Assembly: GCA_964534955.1 (NCBI GenBank)
Contig: CAZHRR010000002.1
Coordinates: 14,385 to 78,384 of the forward strand
Length of the DNA stretch: 64,000 nucleotides
Direction: 5' to 3'
Source: UBA2128 sp964534955
Lineage (GTDB): Bacteria; Fidelibacterota; Marinisomatia; Marinisomatales; UBA2128
A program made the position numbers and the translations under genes. The notes under the pieces were generated by a model. The model made no database searches. It had not been told where the DNA came from and saw only the letters and a program-made list of their open reading frames with translations. The first letter of the stretch is position 1, and the number at the start of each line of letters is the position of its first letter. Positions 1 to 8,798 of the stretch are shown here, piece by piece.

Positions 1-1
1 T

Positions 2-342
2 GAGCTAAATAAAGAAGAACAATCTGCCTTAAGGTACCAATTTGTCTCCTTAAAAAAAGGTGAGCATACAAAGTATTTATCATTTGCTTTTAATGAGCAA
101 GGTGTAGCTATGCTTTCTTCTGTAAAAGGGCAATTGAAGTCAATATTTTAATCATGAGAGCCTTTGTTCGCATGAAGGAACTTTTGTATTCAGATAAGAA
201 TCTGGCATTGAAAGTAGAAAAATTGGAAAGAGAAATGGAAAAACAGGGAAGATCATTACAGCAAGTTATTCGTATTGTAGATCAATTATTGGAGCAGCCC
301 AAACCGAAGCCAATGATAATAGGATTTAAAGTGGATGAATGA
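2..342 (+). pseudogene. ORF6N-domain protein, 5' truncated by window edge and frameshifted
   Basis: Positions 2-151 read in one frame as the middle of an ORF6N (KilA-N-associated, DNA-binding) domain, with the typical 'YLSFAFNEQGVAMLSSV' block. The frame then runs into a stop at 149-151. From about 127 the reading continues in the next frame as 'KRAIEVNILIMRAFVR' and runs to the stop at 340-342. These two halves are contiguous in intact ORF6N proteins, where about three residues sit between 'SSV' and 'KRAIEVN'. The gap fits a deletion of about 10 bases near 127. The tail from 154 could still be translated alone (62 residues, coiled-coil-like), but I read the locus as a broken gene. The true start is outside the window. 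Confidence 0.75.
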
Positions 343-540
343 CCAAGAAACAACCATAACTATTCCTGTGAAAATAAGATGGAAAAATAGTCGCAATGGA
401 GGGTAATTAACTTCTCTATTGTCATCAATAAACTCAACACGAAAAGGACAACGAAAGAAGTTGGCTGAAAAAAATGATAAATCCGTCCCAATGGGACTCC
501 TTACTTCGGAACAATCCGCATTCTTCAATCCGAAATCCTA
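343..540. other. Intergenic region at the head of the nuo operon, no nuoA
   Basis: No convincing gene on either strand. In most bacteria nuoA directly precedes nuoB, but nothing here encodes its three membrane helices. Bases 511-537 read as ATCCGCA.../CAATCCGAAATCC, a simple-sequence style seen between genes of many environmental genomes. No clear Shine-Dalgarno site precedes nuoB. The complex I promoter is presumably here, but I cannot point to it. Confidence 0.5.
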
Positions 541-1026
541 ATGGATAATAAATCCAACATACTCACTACCACTGTAGAGGCTGCCGTAAACTGGGGACGC
601 AAAAACTCCCTTTGGCCCATGCCGTTTGGAACTGCCTGCTGCGGTATCGAACTGATGGCAGTACTGGCCTCGCGTTCTGACATAGCCCGGTTCGGGGCAG
701 AAGCGATTCGCTTCTCACCCCGGCAGTCCGACCTCCTTGTTGTTGCCGGCCGAATTACCATTAAGATGATGCCCGTACTGCAGCGCATCTACGAGCAGAT
801 GCCGGAACCTAAGTGGGTCATCTCCATGGGCGCCTGTGCCTCCAGCGGCGGAGTGTTCGATACGTACAGTGTTATCCAGGGTGTAGACCAATTCATACCG
901 GTGGATGTCTATATCCCGGGCTGCCCGCCAAGACCGGAGGGTTTGCTTGATGGTCTTATGAAGATTCAGAATCTGGTGGAAAAGGAGAAGTTTTCTGATT
1001 ATTCCAGTTGGAGTAAAAATAGATGA
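541..1026 (+). CDS. nuoB: NADH-quinone oxidoreductase subunit B
   Basis: 161-residue NuoB, the peripheral-arm subunit that carries the terminal [4Fe-4S] cluster N2, which passes electrons to quinone. The cluster ligands are visible: the tandem Cys33-Cys34 in 'FGTACCGIE', Cys99 in 'MGACASSGG' and Cys128 in 'IPGCPPRPE'. Length is normal for the family. The ATG at 541 is chosen because the next residues match the usual NuoB N-terminus; no good ribosome-binding site is seen. It overlaps nuoC by 4 bases, so translation is probably coupled. It is the first intact gene of the complex I operon. Confidence 0.97.
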   Translation: MDNKSNILTTTVEAAVNWGRKNSLWPMPFGTACCGIELMAVLASRSDIARFGAEAIRFSPRQSDLLVVAGRITIKMMPVLQRIYEQMPEPKWVISMGACASSGGVFDTYSVIQGVDQFIPVDVYIPGCPPRPEGLLDGLMKIQNLVEKEKFSDYSSWSKNR

Positions 1027-1532
1027 CTCTCTCTAAAACAACGGCCAAGTTACAGGAACAATATTCAGAATCTGTTCTGGAAATGTCGGAGAAAGAGAAG
1101 GACATTACTCTCCACGTGAAGGGTAATGCCGTTATTGAGATACTCTCTTTTCTTAGAATGGAAGGGTTCAACTTTCTGGCTGACTTGACTGCGGTAGATA
1201 ATCTGACATTAGGCGGATTTGAGAGGTTTGCCGTAATCTATCATTTGCTGTCACACGAGCGAGTGGAGCGAATTGTTGTCAAGGCGTATATCCCCGAAGA
1301 GAAACCGGTTATACCGTCTGTAGAGTCACTATGGAAGACAGCGGACTGGCAGGAGCGGGAGGTGTACGATTTGTACGGAATCGAATTTGAGGGACACCCA
1401 AACCTGATCCGCATAATGAATCCTGACGAGTTCAAAGGCTACCCATTGCGTAAAGATTTTCCCCGGCAAGGACGGGGAGAGCGGAAAGACTTCCCGGTTG
1501 TGGATCGGCTGACTGGAGGAAAAAGCAAGTGA
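1023..1532 (+). CDS. nuoC: NADH-quinone oxidoreductase subunit C
   Basis: 169-residue NuoC (30-kDa subunit) of the complex I peripheral arm, which docks NuoD and carries no cofactor. The C-terminal half has the family signature 'WQEREVYDLYGIEFEGHPNLIRI' region followed by 'YPLRKDFP'. It is a separate gene, not fused to nuoD as in E. coli. It starts on an ATG overlapping the nuoB stop and itself overlaps the nuoD start by 4 bases. Confidence 0.95.
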   Translation: MTLSKTTAKLQEQYSESVLEMSEKEKDITLHVKGNAVIEILSFLRMEGFNFLADLTAVDNLTLGGFERFAVIYHLLSHERVERIVVKAYIPEEKPVIPSVESLWKTADWQEREVYDLYGIEFEGHPNLIRIMNPDEFKGYPLRKDFPRQGRGERKDFPVVDRLTGGKSK

Positions 1533-2734
1533 ATCCTCAAATACCTGCCCGGCCGCTGGAGACTGAGAAAATGGTCCTCAACTTTGGGCCGTCCCATCCA
1601 GCCACTCACGGTACACTGCGGGTGATCATGGAGCTGGATGGTGAGATAGTCTTGAACGCGACACCGGAGATCGGCTTCCTCCATTCCGGTTTTGAGAAAC
1701 TAGGCGAGCATTTGGACTATAATCAGTATGTAACTATCACCGATAGGATGAATTATCTCTCGCCGCTCTGTAATAACGTAGCGTATGCCCTTTCTGCCGA
1801 GAAGCTGATGGATATCGAGGTACCAAAAAGGGCTCAATACATTCGGGTGCTGATGTGCGAACTGAGCCGAATTGCTGATCATTTCCTGAGTGTAGGTATG
1901 CAGGCAGTGGACATTGGTGCATTTACAGTTTTCCTCTATGGATTTCGCCTGCGAGAAAATATCTATGACCTTTTTGAAGCGGCTACTGGTACCCGCCTCA
2001 CTACCAGCTATACCCGTGTAGGAGGGCTCATGAGGGATCTTCCCGATCGCTTCGAAGATGCCGTAGCAAAAGTTCTGGATGAGGTAGGTAAAGTTGCTGA
2101 TGAGATCGAGACGCTTCTGAACCGAAACCGTATCTGGCAGAAGCGGACGAAAGGTGTGGGCGTTATCAGTCTGGAGGATGCTAATTCCTACGGCATCACC
2201 GGGCCGGCGGCGCGGGCTGCAGGAGTTGATTGGGACCTGCGTGTGAAGGAGCCGTATTCCAGCTACGAGGAGTTTGACTTTGATGTAGTGATTGGTATGA
2301 ACGGAGATGTTTTCGATCGGTACCTTGTACGGATGGAAGAGATTCGACAAAGTGTAAAGATCTGCCGGCAGGTATTGGAGAAAATTCCGAAAGGCGAAGT
2401 GAACATTGATTCCGAATCAAAGCTCGTTTTACCTCCAAAGGATGATGTTTACAATTCCATCGAGGGTCTGATTCATCACTTCGAGCAGATCATGCCTAAT
2501 CGAGGGATGACACCACCCAAGGGAGAGGCCTACGTACCAACTGAATCGCCGAATGGCGAATTGGGCTACTACATCGTCAGTGACGGCTCCCGTACTCCAT
2601 ATCGAGTTCGGACGCGGCCACCGTCACTTATCAACTACTCCATTTTTCCTAAGATTATGGCCGGTGGTATGATTTCAGATGCTGTCGCCATTATCGGAAG
2701 CCTCAACATTATTGCGGGAGAGCTTGACAGATAA
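1529..2734 (+). CDS. nuoD: NADH-quinone oxidoreductase subunit D
   Basis: 401-residue NuoD (49-kDa subunit), which forms the quinone-binding cavity with NuoB. The N-terminal 'FGPSHPATHGTLRV' motif, with the His residues that line the quinone site, and 'EIGFLHSGFEKLGE' are both present. The C-terminal 'DPVFGEIDR'-like end is replaced by 'IIAGELDR', within normal variation. It begins with GTG at 1529, overlapping nuoC. It is followed by a 163-base spacer holding a strong hairpin before nuoE, which may separate two translational blocks. Confidence 0.96.
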   Translation: MNPQIPARPLETEKMVLNFGPSHPATHGTLRVIMELDGEIVLNATPEIGFLHSGFEKLGEHLDYNQYVTITDRMNYLSPLCNNVAYALSAEKLMDIEVPKRAQYIRVLMCELSRIADHFLSVGMQAVDIGAFTVFLYGFRLRENIYDLFEAATGTRLTTSYTRVGGLMRDLPDRFEDAVAKVLDEVGKVADEIETLLNRNRIWQKRTKGVGVISLEDANSYGITGPAARAAGVDWDLRVKEPYSSYEEFDFDVVIGMNGDVFDRYLVRMEEIRQSVKICRQVLEKIPKGEVNIDSESKLVLPPKDDVYNSIEGLIHHFEQIMPNRGMTPPKGEAYVPTESPNGELGYYIVSDGSRTPYRVRTRPPSLINYSIFPKIMAGGMISDAVAIIGSLNIIAGELDR

Positions 2735-2800
2735 GTCCTAAAATGAGACGAGAAAAAGTATTAATGAGAGAAATATTTAGTTCTATGACCTCCCCTATTT

Positions 2801-2842
2801 CCCCTCCTTGGCAAGCCTGCCCGACGGTCAGGCGGGGAGGGG
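2801..2842. repeat. GC-rich palindromic element between nuoD and nuoE
   Basis: Nested inverted repeat: the outer arms CCCCTCC (2801-2807) and GGAGGGG (2836-2842) are perfect complements. Inside them GCCTG (2815-2819) pairs with CAGGC (2829-2833). The core 'GACGGTCAGGC' recurs at 17968-17978. There is no T-tract, so it is not a simple terminator. It may trim or attenuate the transcript between nuoBCD and nuoEFGH, or simply be an inserted repeat. Confidence 0.7.
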
Positions 2843-2897
2843 AAGAAAAGGGTGGTCCATGTTTTTCTTTTAGTATCGAACGAAAATATTTTTTAGT

Positions 2898-3377
2898 ATG
2901 AGTGACAGTTCCAAATTCGAATTCGCCAAGCCAGAAATGGTAGAAAACATCGTATCTCAGTATCCGGATAAACGATCGGCGGTTTTGCCTTTGCTGCATC
3001 TGGCTCAGAGTCAGGAAGGTTACATCACTGTCGCAGCTATTGAGACGATTGCTCAAATAGTAGGCGTTACTCCGGCAGAGATTGCTGACACAGTGTCCTT
3101 CTATACAATGCTATACACAAAACCACAAGGCAAGCACATCGTACAGGTTTGTCAAACCCTCTCCTGCAGCCTGAATGGAGCTGATGACTTGGTGGATCAC
3201 GTTTGCGACAAGTATAAAATTAATCCGGGAGAAACAACCGAGGACGGTATGTTCTCATTATTGAAAGTGGAGTGCCTAGGCTCCTGCGGGACAGCTCCGG
3301 TAGTTCAGATAAATAACGATTATCACGAAGAACTTTCTATCGAATCTCTGGATGAACTTTTGGATTCTCTGAAATGA
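2898..3377 (+). CDS. nuoE: NADH-quinone oxidoreductase subunit E
   Basis: 159-residue NuoE (24-kDa, thioredoxin-fold) with the [2Fe-2S] cluster N1a. The four ligands fall in the usual pattern: 'VCQTLSCSL' and, about 40 residues on, 'VECLGSCGTAP'. It works with NuoF and NuoG as the NADH dehydrogenase module. The ATG at 2898 follows an AT-rich spacer with no strong ribosome-binding site. It overlaps nuoF by 4 bases. Confidence 0.96.
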   Translation: MSDSSKFEFAKPEMVENIVSQYPDKRSAVLPLLHLAQSQEGYITVAAIETIAQIVGVTPAEIADTVSFYTMLYTKPQGKHIVQVCQTLSCSLNGADDLVDHVCDKYKINPGETTEDGMFSLLKVECLGSCGTAPVVQINNDYHEELSIESLDELLDSLK

Positions 3378-4675
3378 TCGATTTCAAGCCAATCTTGACG
3401 GAACATATCCACGTGGAGAATTCTCATACGCTGGAATTCTACCGATCCGTAGGCGGTTATTCAGCCTTGGAGAGAGTGCTGAAATCAATGACTCCCGATG
3501 AAGTAATTGAAGAGGTAAAGGCTTCTAACCTGCGCGGCCGCGGCGGTGCTGGATTCTCTGCTGGCGTGAAGTGGGGATTCATTCCAAAGGGCAGCGATAA
3601 GCTGAAGTATCTCGTCTGCAATGCTGACGAGAGCGAGCCCGGAACATTCAAGGATCGGTTGCTCATGACCAAAGTGCCGCATCAAATGCTGGAGGGAATA
3701 ATTATCGCCTCGTACGCCATCCAAGCTCACTTGGCGTTTGTTTATATTCGAGGTGAGTTTTACAGCGAGTATCTCATCTTGGAGAAAATGGTAGCTGAGG
3801 CGAAAGAGGCAGGACTGCTCGGTAAAAATATTTTAGACTCCGGCTACGATCTGGACGTTGTGATCCATCGCGGTGCCGGCGCTTACATCTGCGGCGAAGA
3901 GATGGGTCTGATGGAATCACTGAAAGGCAGACGAGGATGGCCCCGCATCAAGCCGCCATACCCTGCCATCGAAGGGTACCTGAAGTCTCCCACTATTGTC
4001 AATAACGTAGAGACGCTGGCTAACGTGCCGCATATTATCAATCGTGGGGCGGACTGGTTTCGATCCATCGGGCCGGAGAAAGCTCCGGGTCCCAAGCTGT
4101 TTTGTCTTTCCGGTCGAGTAAAGAAGCCGGGAGTGTATGAAGAGCCCATGGGTATTCCATTGAAGGAACTCATCTACGACCGAGCCGGAGGTATTACCGA
4201 TGACCGAAAACTCAAGGCTGTCTTTCCAGGCGGATCATCGTCACCTATTCTGTCAGCGGATGAAACTGAAGGTCTGAAGATGGATTTTAGTGGATTGGCT
4301 TCAGTTAATTCCATGCTCGGTTCTGCTGGAATTATCGTCATGGACGAAACGGTGGATATGGTACGAGCGTGTCTTAACATTGCCCGTTTTTATGCTCATG
4401 AATCGTGCGGTCAGTGTACCCCGTGTCGGGAAGGAACTACTTGGCTGGTGAAGATTCTCACCCGACTTTATCGGGGCGGAGGTACCCGCAGGGACATAGA
4501 CATGATTCTGGAAATTACTGACAACATCGGAGGTCTATCAGACTATTCCTGGGGGAGTTATGGAAAGACCATCTGTCCGTTTGGCGAGGCAGTATCTTGG
4601 CCCGTGAGAAGTTTAGTGGAAAAATTTGAGGATGAGTTTATTGCCTGCGTAGAAAAGGCGGGAGTTGCCATCTAA
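3374..4675 (+). CDS. nuoF: NADH-quinone oxidoreductase subunit F
   Basis: 433-residue NuoF (51-kDa), which oxidises NADH on FMN and passes electrons to the [4Fe-4S] cluster N3. Visible motifs are the glycine-rich 'GRGGAGFSAGVKWGFIP' loop for FMN/NADH, 'RGAGAYICGEE', and the cluster motif 'CGQCTPCREG' with a fourth Cys in 'KTICPFGEA'. Length is normal. Its final A overlaps the start codon of nuoG, so the two are co-translated. Confidence 0.97.
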   Translation: MIDFKPILTEHIHVENSHTLEFYRSVGGYSALERVLKSMTPDEVIEEVKASNLRGRGGAGFSAGVKWGFIPKGSDKLKYLVCNADESEPGTFKDRLLMTKVPHQMLEGIIIASYAIQAHLAFVYIRGEFYSEYLILEKMVAEAKEAGLLGKNILDSGYDLDVVIHRGAGAYICGEEMGLMESLKGRRGWPRIKPPYPAIEGYLKSPTIVNNVETLANVPHIINRGADWFRSIGPEKAPGPKLFCLSGRVKKPGVYEEPMGIPLKELIYDRAGGITDDRKLKAVFPGGSSSPILSADETEGLKMDFSGLASVNSMLGSAGIIVMDETVDMVRACLNIARFYAHESCGQCTPCREGTTWLVKILTRLYRGGGTRRDIDMILEITDNIGGLSDYSWGSYGKTICPFGEAVSWPVRSLVEKFEDEFIACVEKAGVAI

Positions 4676-6294
4676 TGCCTCTTCTCAGAATTGACAATAG
4701 AGAAATTGAAGTTGCTGCCGGGACGACTGTCCTGGATGCTGCCCTGGAGAATGGCATAGAGATCCCTCACTACTGCTACCATCCCGTTCTGGAGATTGTG
4801 AGCAGCTGCCGGATGTGTATGGTGGAAGTGGAAGGGATGACGAAACTTCAGGTGGCATGCAACACACGGGTAGGGAATGTGCCTCCGGATAAGAAAGTAG
4901 ACGGATTTGATATGGTTGTTCGTACTAAGACCGAGACTGTACAAAAAGCGAGAGAGAACACACTGGAGTTTTTGCTCCTCAATCATCCTCTGGATTGTCC
5001 AGTCTGTGACCAAGCGGGGGAGTGTTTTCTGCAGGATTACTCGTTCCGCTACGGCCGGGCTCACAGCCGTTTTGAGGATGAGAAGCGAGTCCGTCCGGCT
5101 GAGGACTTGGGCGCTGGAGTGGTCATTAATCAGAACCGCTGTATCATGTGTACTCGCTGTGTTCGTTTCACGAGAGAAATTTCCGGTACCGGCGAGTTGT
5201 TTGTCCAACATCGGGGCAACAATACGAAAATTTCTGCACTAGAAGACAATCCTCTCGACAATCTCCTCGCCGGGAACGTTACGGACATATGTCCCGTAGG
5301 AGCGCTGCTGAGTAAAGATTACATACACCGCAACCGTATCTGGAATCTCAACCGGCAGCCGTCTGTTTGTCTGGAATGCAGTGTGGGCTGTAACGCGGAT
5401 ATCTTTCACCAGAACGGAGAGGTTTTCCGTATCTCAGCCCGGGAGAATCTCGAGGTGAACGGATACTTCATCTGCGATTTGGGCCGCTACAGTTACCACA
5501 ATTACGAGAATCTCAAGCGAGTGACATCTCCCATGATTCGCAATGGCGAGAAGTGGCAGGAGATAAGCTGGGAAGGAGCTCTCAAAGAAATTTTTGAGAA
5601 GTTGGGCCGGAAGAAAAAGGGCTCAAAAAACTTGATATCCGGCATTGCCTCACCTTTCCACACCAGCGAAACCAATTTCATGTTTGCCCGGCTTATGAAT
5701 AACGTTTTTAAAGAACGCGCTGTTATCGGAATGATCCCTTTTGATAAGGAGGATGAGATTCGTTTCCCCGCTGGTTTTCGCATCAGTGGTGACCGTTCGC
5801 CTAATCGACGGGGAGCAGAGCAAGTTTTTCCGGTAATGTCTGGCGACATTTTCAGCGAGATTAGGAAACATAAAATCAAGCTTATGTATGCACTGGACGA
5901 TGGTATTGAGCGTGAGTTGTCGCAAGAGTGGAGGGATCTTATCCGTAATCTCGATTTCCTCGTCGTGCAGACTTACGCCATGACGCCTTTGGCGGAGCGA
6001 GCTCATCTTCTGCTTCCCGGAGCCGCACCGCTGGAGAGGGAAGGGACAGTCACAAATGATATGGGACAGATTCAATGGCTCCGTCCGGCACTGCCGCTGC
6101 AGGGCTCAAGCCGTCCTGACTGGCAGATTATCATGGAAGTGATAAACACTGTAGGGAAGCGTGAGCTGCACTATGCTCATGTAAGCGAAGTATTGGCGGA
6201 GATGGGTGAGCGGATTCCGGCCTATAAAGGTGTTACATTCTTCAAGCTGGGTGAGTTCGGGATGAGCTCCAACGGACAGATGGAGAAAAGCTGA
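4675..6294 (+). CDS. nuoG: NADH-quinone oxidoreductase subunit G (short form)
   Basis: 539-residue NuoG (75-kDa type). The N-terminal ferredoxin-like [2Fe-2S] domain has 'CYHPVLEIVSSCRMC'. The His/Cys cluster follows as 'HPLDCPVCDQAGEC', then the 'CIMCTRC' [4Fe-4S] segment with 'CPVGAL'. A further 'CLECSVGC' motif follows, like the molybdopterin-domain cluster N7 site. The C-terminal molybdopterin-like region is much shorter than in E. coli NuoG (about 900 residues), as in several other phyla. It abuts nuoF and nuoH without gaps. Confidence 0.94.
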   Translation: MPLLRIDNREIEVAAGTTVLDAALENGIEIPHYCYHPVLEIVSSCRMCMVEVEGMTKLQVACNTRVGNVPPDKKVDGFDMVVRTKTETVQKARENTLEFLLLNHPLDCPVCDQAGECFLQDYSFRYGRAHSRFEDEKRVRPAEDLGAGVVINQNRCIMCTRCVRFTREISGTGELFVQHRGNNTKISALEDNPLDNLLAGNVTDICPVGALLSKDYIHRNRIWNLNRQPSVCLECSVGCNADIFHQNGEVFRISARENLEVNGYFICDLGRYSYHNYENLKRVTSPMIRNGEKWQEISWEGALKEIFEKLGRKKKGSKNLISGIASPFHTSETNFMFARLMNNVFKERAVIGMIPFDKEDEIRFPAGFRISGDRSPNRRGAEQVFPVMSGDIFSEIRKHKIKLMYALDDGIERELSQEWRDLIRNLDFLVVQTYAMTPLAERAHLLLPGAAPLEREGTVTNDMGQIQWLRPALPLQGSSRPDWQIIMEVINTVGKRELHYAHVSEVLAEMGERIPAYKGVTFFKLGEFGMSSNGQMEKS

Positions 6295-7322
6295 TGGACG
6301 GCTTGGCTATTATTGTAATGATTGTAAAAGTGCTGATTGTCTTTGCCGGAGTCATAACGGCTGTCATGGCTATGACCTTGGCGGAGCGTCGGGTATCGGC
6401 GTTTATGCAGGATCGGCTCGGTCCTAATCGTGTGGGTCCTAAAGGGATCCTCCAACCCATCGCTGACGGCATAAAGTTCCTCATGAAAGAGGACATCATT
6501 CCCTCCGAAGCGGTAAAGCCCATCTACATTCTTGCCCCAGCCATGCTGATTATTCCTGCCTTGATGACCTTTGCCGTCATACCGTTCGGTCAGACCGTCA
6601 CTCTGTTCGGAAGGGAGATCGCTCTGCAGGTAGCGAATGTGAACATCGGAATTCTTTACATCTTTGCACTCACAAGCGTAGGAGTATACGGCTTGGTGCT
6701 GGCGGGATGGTCATCCAACAGCAAGTATCCGCTCCTGGGTGGACTCAGATCCTCAGCCCAATTAATCAGCTATGAACTGGCTATGGGATTGGCAGCGATA
6801 AGCGTCATCATGCTGACCGGTTCACTGGAACTTAACCACATCGTTTCCGATCAGCAGGGGGGACTCTTTTCCTGGTACATCTGCCGGCAGCCGCTGGCGT
6901 TCATCATTTTCTTGGTGGCGGTCTTTGCTGAGACGAACCGGCTCCCGTTTGATATGACAGAAGCGGAGCAGGAGCTGGTGGGGGGTTACCACACGGAATA
7001 CAGCAGCATGAAGTTCAGCATGTTCTTCATGGCGGAGTATGCAAACATGGTTACCGCTGCCGCTCTGACGGTGACACTCTTTTTCGGCGGTTGGGATGTT
7101 CCACTGGTGAATGAAGCTGTCCTAGGGATCTGGGGCGGGATTCTATCGGTAGTAGCATTTGTAGTGAAAACTGCACTCTTTCTGTTTCTGTTTATTTGGG
7201 TGCGGTGGACCTTCCCGCGTTTCCGGTATGATCAGCTTATGAGTCTGGGGTGGAAAGTGCTGCTGCCGCTGGCACTTCTGAATATAATCATAACAGGCGC
7301 AATTATGACACTAACGGCTTAA
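6294..7322 (+). CDS. nuoH: NADH-quinone oxidoreductase subunit H
   Basis: 342-residue NuoH (ND1), a membrane subunit with about eight helices that builds the quinone entry site next to NuoB/NuoD. Characteristic stretches are 'AERRVSAFMQDRLGPNRVGP' in the first cytoplasmic loop and 'ETNRLPFDMTEAEQELV' later. Length is normal. The ATG overlaps the nuoG stop by one base. A 142-base spacer then precedes nuoI. Confidence 0.96.
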   Translation: MDGLAIIVMIVKVLIVFAGVITAVMAMTLAERRVSAFMQDRLGPNRVGPKGILQPIADGIKFLMKEDIIPSEAVKPIYILAPAMLIIPALMTFAVIPFGQTVTLFGREIALQVANVNIGILYIFALTSVGVYGLVLAGWSSNSKYPLLGGLRSSAQLISYELAMGLAAISVIMLTGSLELNHIVSDQQGGLFSWYICRQPLAFIIFLVAVFAETNRLPFDMTEAEQELVGGYHTEYSSMKFSMFFMAEYANMVTAAALTVTLFFGGWDVPLVNEAVLGIWGGILSVVAFVVKTALFLFLFIWVRWTFPRFRYDQLMSLGWKVLLPLALLNIIITGAIMTLTA

Positions 7323-7464
7323 GATGAAAAATTTGCCACCAAGACACGAAGACAAGAATAATTATGTAAAACGTAATTATGTAATGGAGCACTATTTACA
7401 TATTTACATAATTATCCGCAGGATGCCGTGCACATATTTAAGTTTATGGTAAAATAAAGTAAAC
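7323..7464. other. Spacer nuoH-nuoI with an inverted repeat
   Basis: No gene. It begins with 'TTGCCACCAAGACACGAAGAC', a motif that recurs as intergenic filler in many environmental genomes (from general knowledge; not verified here). AATTATGTAA (7374-7383) and TTACATAATT (7404-7413) form a perfect 10-base inverted repeat, which could fold in RNA or bind a protein. Confidence 0.45.
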
Positions 7465-7959
7465 ATGGCGACGATAATAAAATCATACGAACCGACTTTC
7501 TGGGACCGCCTCTACATCCCTGCACTCTTGAAAGGGATGATGGTGACTTTCCGCCATCTCTTCAAGAAGAAGGTGACCGTTCAATATCCTGACGAAAAGC
7601 ATATTCCACAAGAAGGTTACCGGGGACTCCATCGCCTGAACAAATATGAGGACGGCCGCATCCGCTGTGTGGCGTGCGAAATGTGTGCTGCGGCTTGTCC
7701 GTCTCAATGTATCCACATTGTCCCTGATGCTTCACCATGGGAGGAAGGGAAAGAACGCTACCCGGTGAGGTTCAACATTGACCTCCTAAGATGCATCTAT
7801 TGCGGTTTTTGTGAAATAGCGTGCCCGGAAGAAGCCATTGAACTGACGGAAATCTATGATTTTGCCGATTACACTCGAGAGTCATTCTGGATAGATAAGG
7901 AAGGTTTGCTGGAAGTTTATGAAATGACGAAGGACCGTAACTACTATGCTGATGAGTAG
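7465..7959 (+). CDS. nuoI: NADH-quinone oxidoreductase subunit I
   Basis: 164-residue NuoI (TYKY), the ferredoxin-like subunit carrying clusters N6a and N6b. Two classical motifs, 'CVACEMCAAACP' and 'CIYCGFCEIACP', are seen. The N-terminal amphipathic segment 'LLKGMMVTFRHLFKKKVTVQYP' is typical for membrane association. The ATG is at 7465. It sits between two long spacers, unlike its neighbours, which overlap. Confidence 0.96.
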   Translation: MATIIKSYEPTFWDRLYIPALLKGMMVTFRHLFKKKVTVQYPDEKHIPQEGYRGLHRLNKYEDGRIRCVACEMCAAACPSQCIHIVPDASPWEEGKERYPVRFNIDLLRCIYCGFCEIACPEEAIELTEIYDFADYTRESFWIDKEGLLEVYEMTKDRNYYADE

Positions 7960-8297
7960 AGGAGCTTAGGAGCAGAGAAGATGAGGAGTAGGGGAGAAAG
8001 GGATAATTAGATGAAGAGCTACACCGCGAGCCCGTAAACGAGCACGCCTGCCTGTTCGTAGTGGAACGTAGACTGGCTAAAATCGAAGAAAGAACGCTGA
8101 AGCGTCCTGTCTGGGAGACAGCCCCATTTATGGGGGTTTATTTGATTATAACGTCGGTATTTTTACCCCGTGGAATGCGACAGAAGAACATATTCTACAG
8201 GGGTACACTGTCGCTTTGAAAGGTTTAAGCAGAAATTAACAGAAGATCATAATATGAAATTGTTACGACAAAATAACCATCACGAGCCCGTAAACGA
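7960..8297. repeat. Spacer nuoI-nuoJ with 15-base direct repeats and a repeat-family copy
   Basis: 338 bases without a convincing gene. The 15-mer CGAGCCCGTAAACGA occurs at 8027-8041 and again at 8283-8297, directly before the nuoJ start, so about 240 bases lie between exact direct repeats. Inside are hairpins CTGTCT/AGACAG and CCCCAT/ATGGGG (about 8107-8137). Bases 8046-8073 match the reverse complement of 34229-34256 at 26 of 28 positions. The stretch looks like an insertion or duplication in the operon. Short open frames here (for example ending TGA at 8297-8299) show no recognisable domain. Confidence 0.6.
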
Positions 8298-8798
8298 ATG
8301 ATGCCCAGCATACTATTCTACATCGCCGCTGCCGTCATGCTCGCTTCCGCTTTGGCGGTAGTGCTGAGCCGGAATGCGGTATACAGCGCCATTCTGCTGG
8401 TGCTGACCTTTTTCTCATTGGCCGTGATGTACCTGCTTCTGGAAGCGTACTTTCTGGCAGTGCTGGAGGTGCTGGTCTATGCCGGTGCCATCATGGTGCT
8501 GTTCCTGTTTGTCATCATGCTGCTGAATACGACACGAGAGGAGGCACTGCCTAAGCTGATGCAGCTTCAAAGGGTGTCATCTCTTTTCTTGATTGTTCTC
8601 TTCATCTTTGGAATTTTACTGCTGATTGTTGGCAGTACCTCCGAACTTCATCAAGCTGATGGAATATCCACATCAGGCTCAGCCAGAGCACTCGGGACAG
8701 CCCTGTTTACTGACTATCTCTTGCCGTTCGAAGCGGCTTCCCTGCTCCTGCTGGTTGCTTTGATTGGAACCGTCTATCTGGCTAAGAGGAAAGTGTAA
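8298..8798 (+). CDS. nuoJ: NADH-quinone oxidoreductase subunit J
   Basis: 166-residue NuoJ (ND6), five predicted membrane helices. The conserved third helix, with 'LEVLVYAGAIMVLFLFVIMLL', contains the pi-bulge region linked to coupling. It begins with ATG-ATG directly abutting the second 15-base repeat and has no Shine-Dalgarno sequence, which is odd for the operon. Its last base is shared with the nuoK start. Confidence 0.94.
   Translation: MMPSILFYIAAAVMLASALAVVLSRNAVYSAILLVLTFFSLAVMYLLLEAYFLAVLEVLVYAGAIMVLFLFVIMLLNTTREEALPKLMQLQRVSSLFLIVLFIFGILLLIVGSTSELHQADGISTSGSARALGTALFTDYLLPFEAASLLLLVALIGTVYLAKRKV

Noticed and set aside
404..539. Short frame ending just before nuoB
   Set aside because: No start codon of good quality and the C-terminal part is a translation of simple intergenic sequence.
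1700..2350. 216-codon open frame on the minus strand within nuoD
   Set aside because: Antisense of a conserved gene with no recognisable domain.
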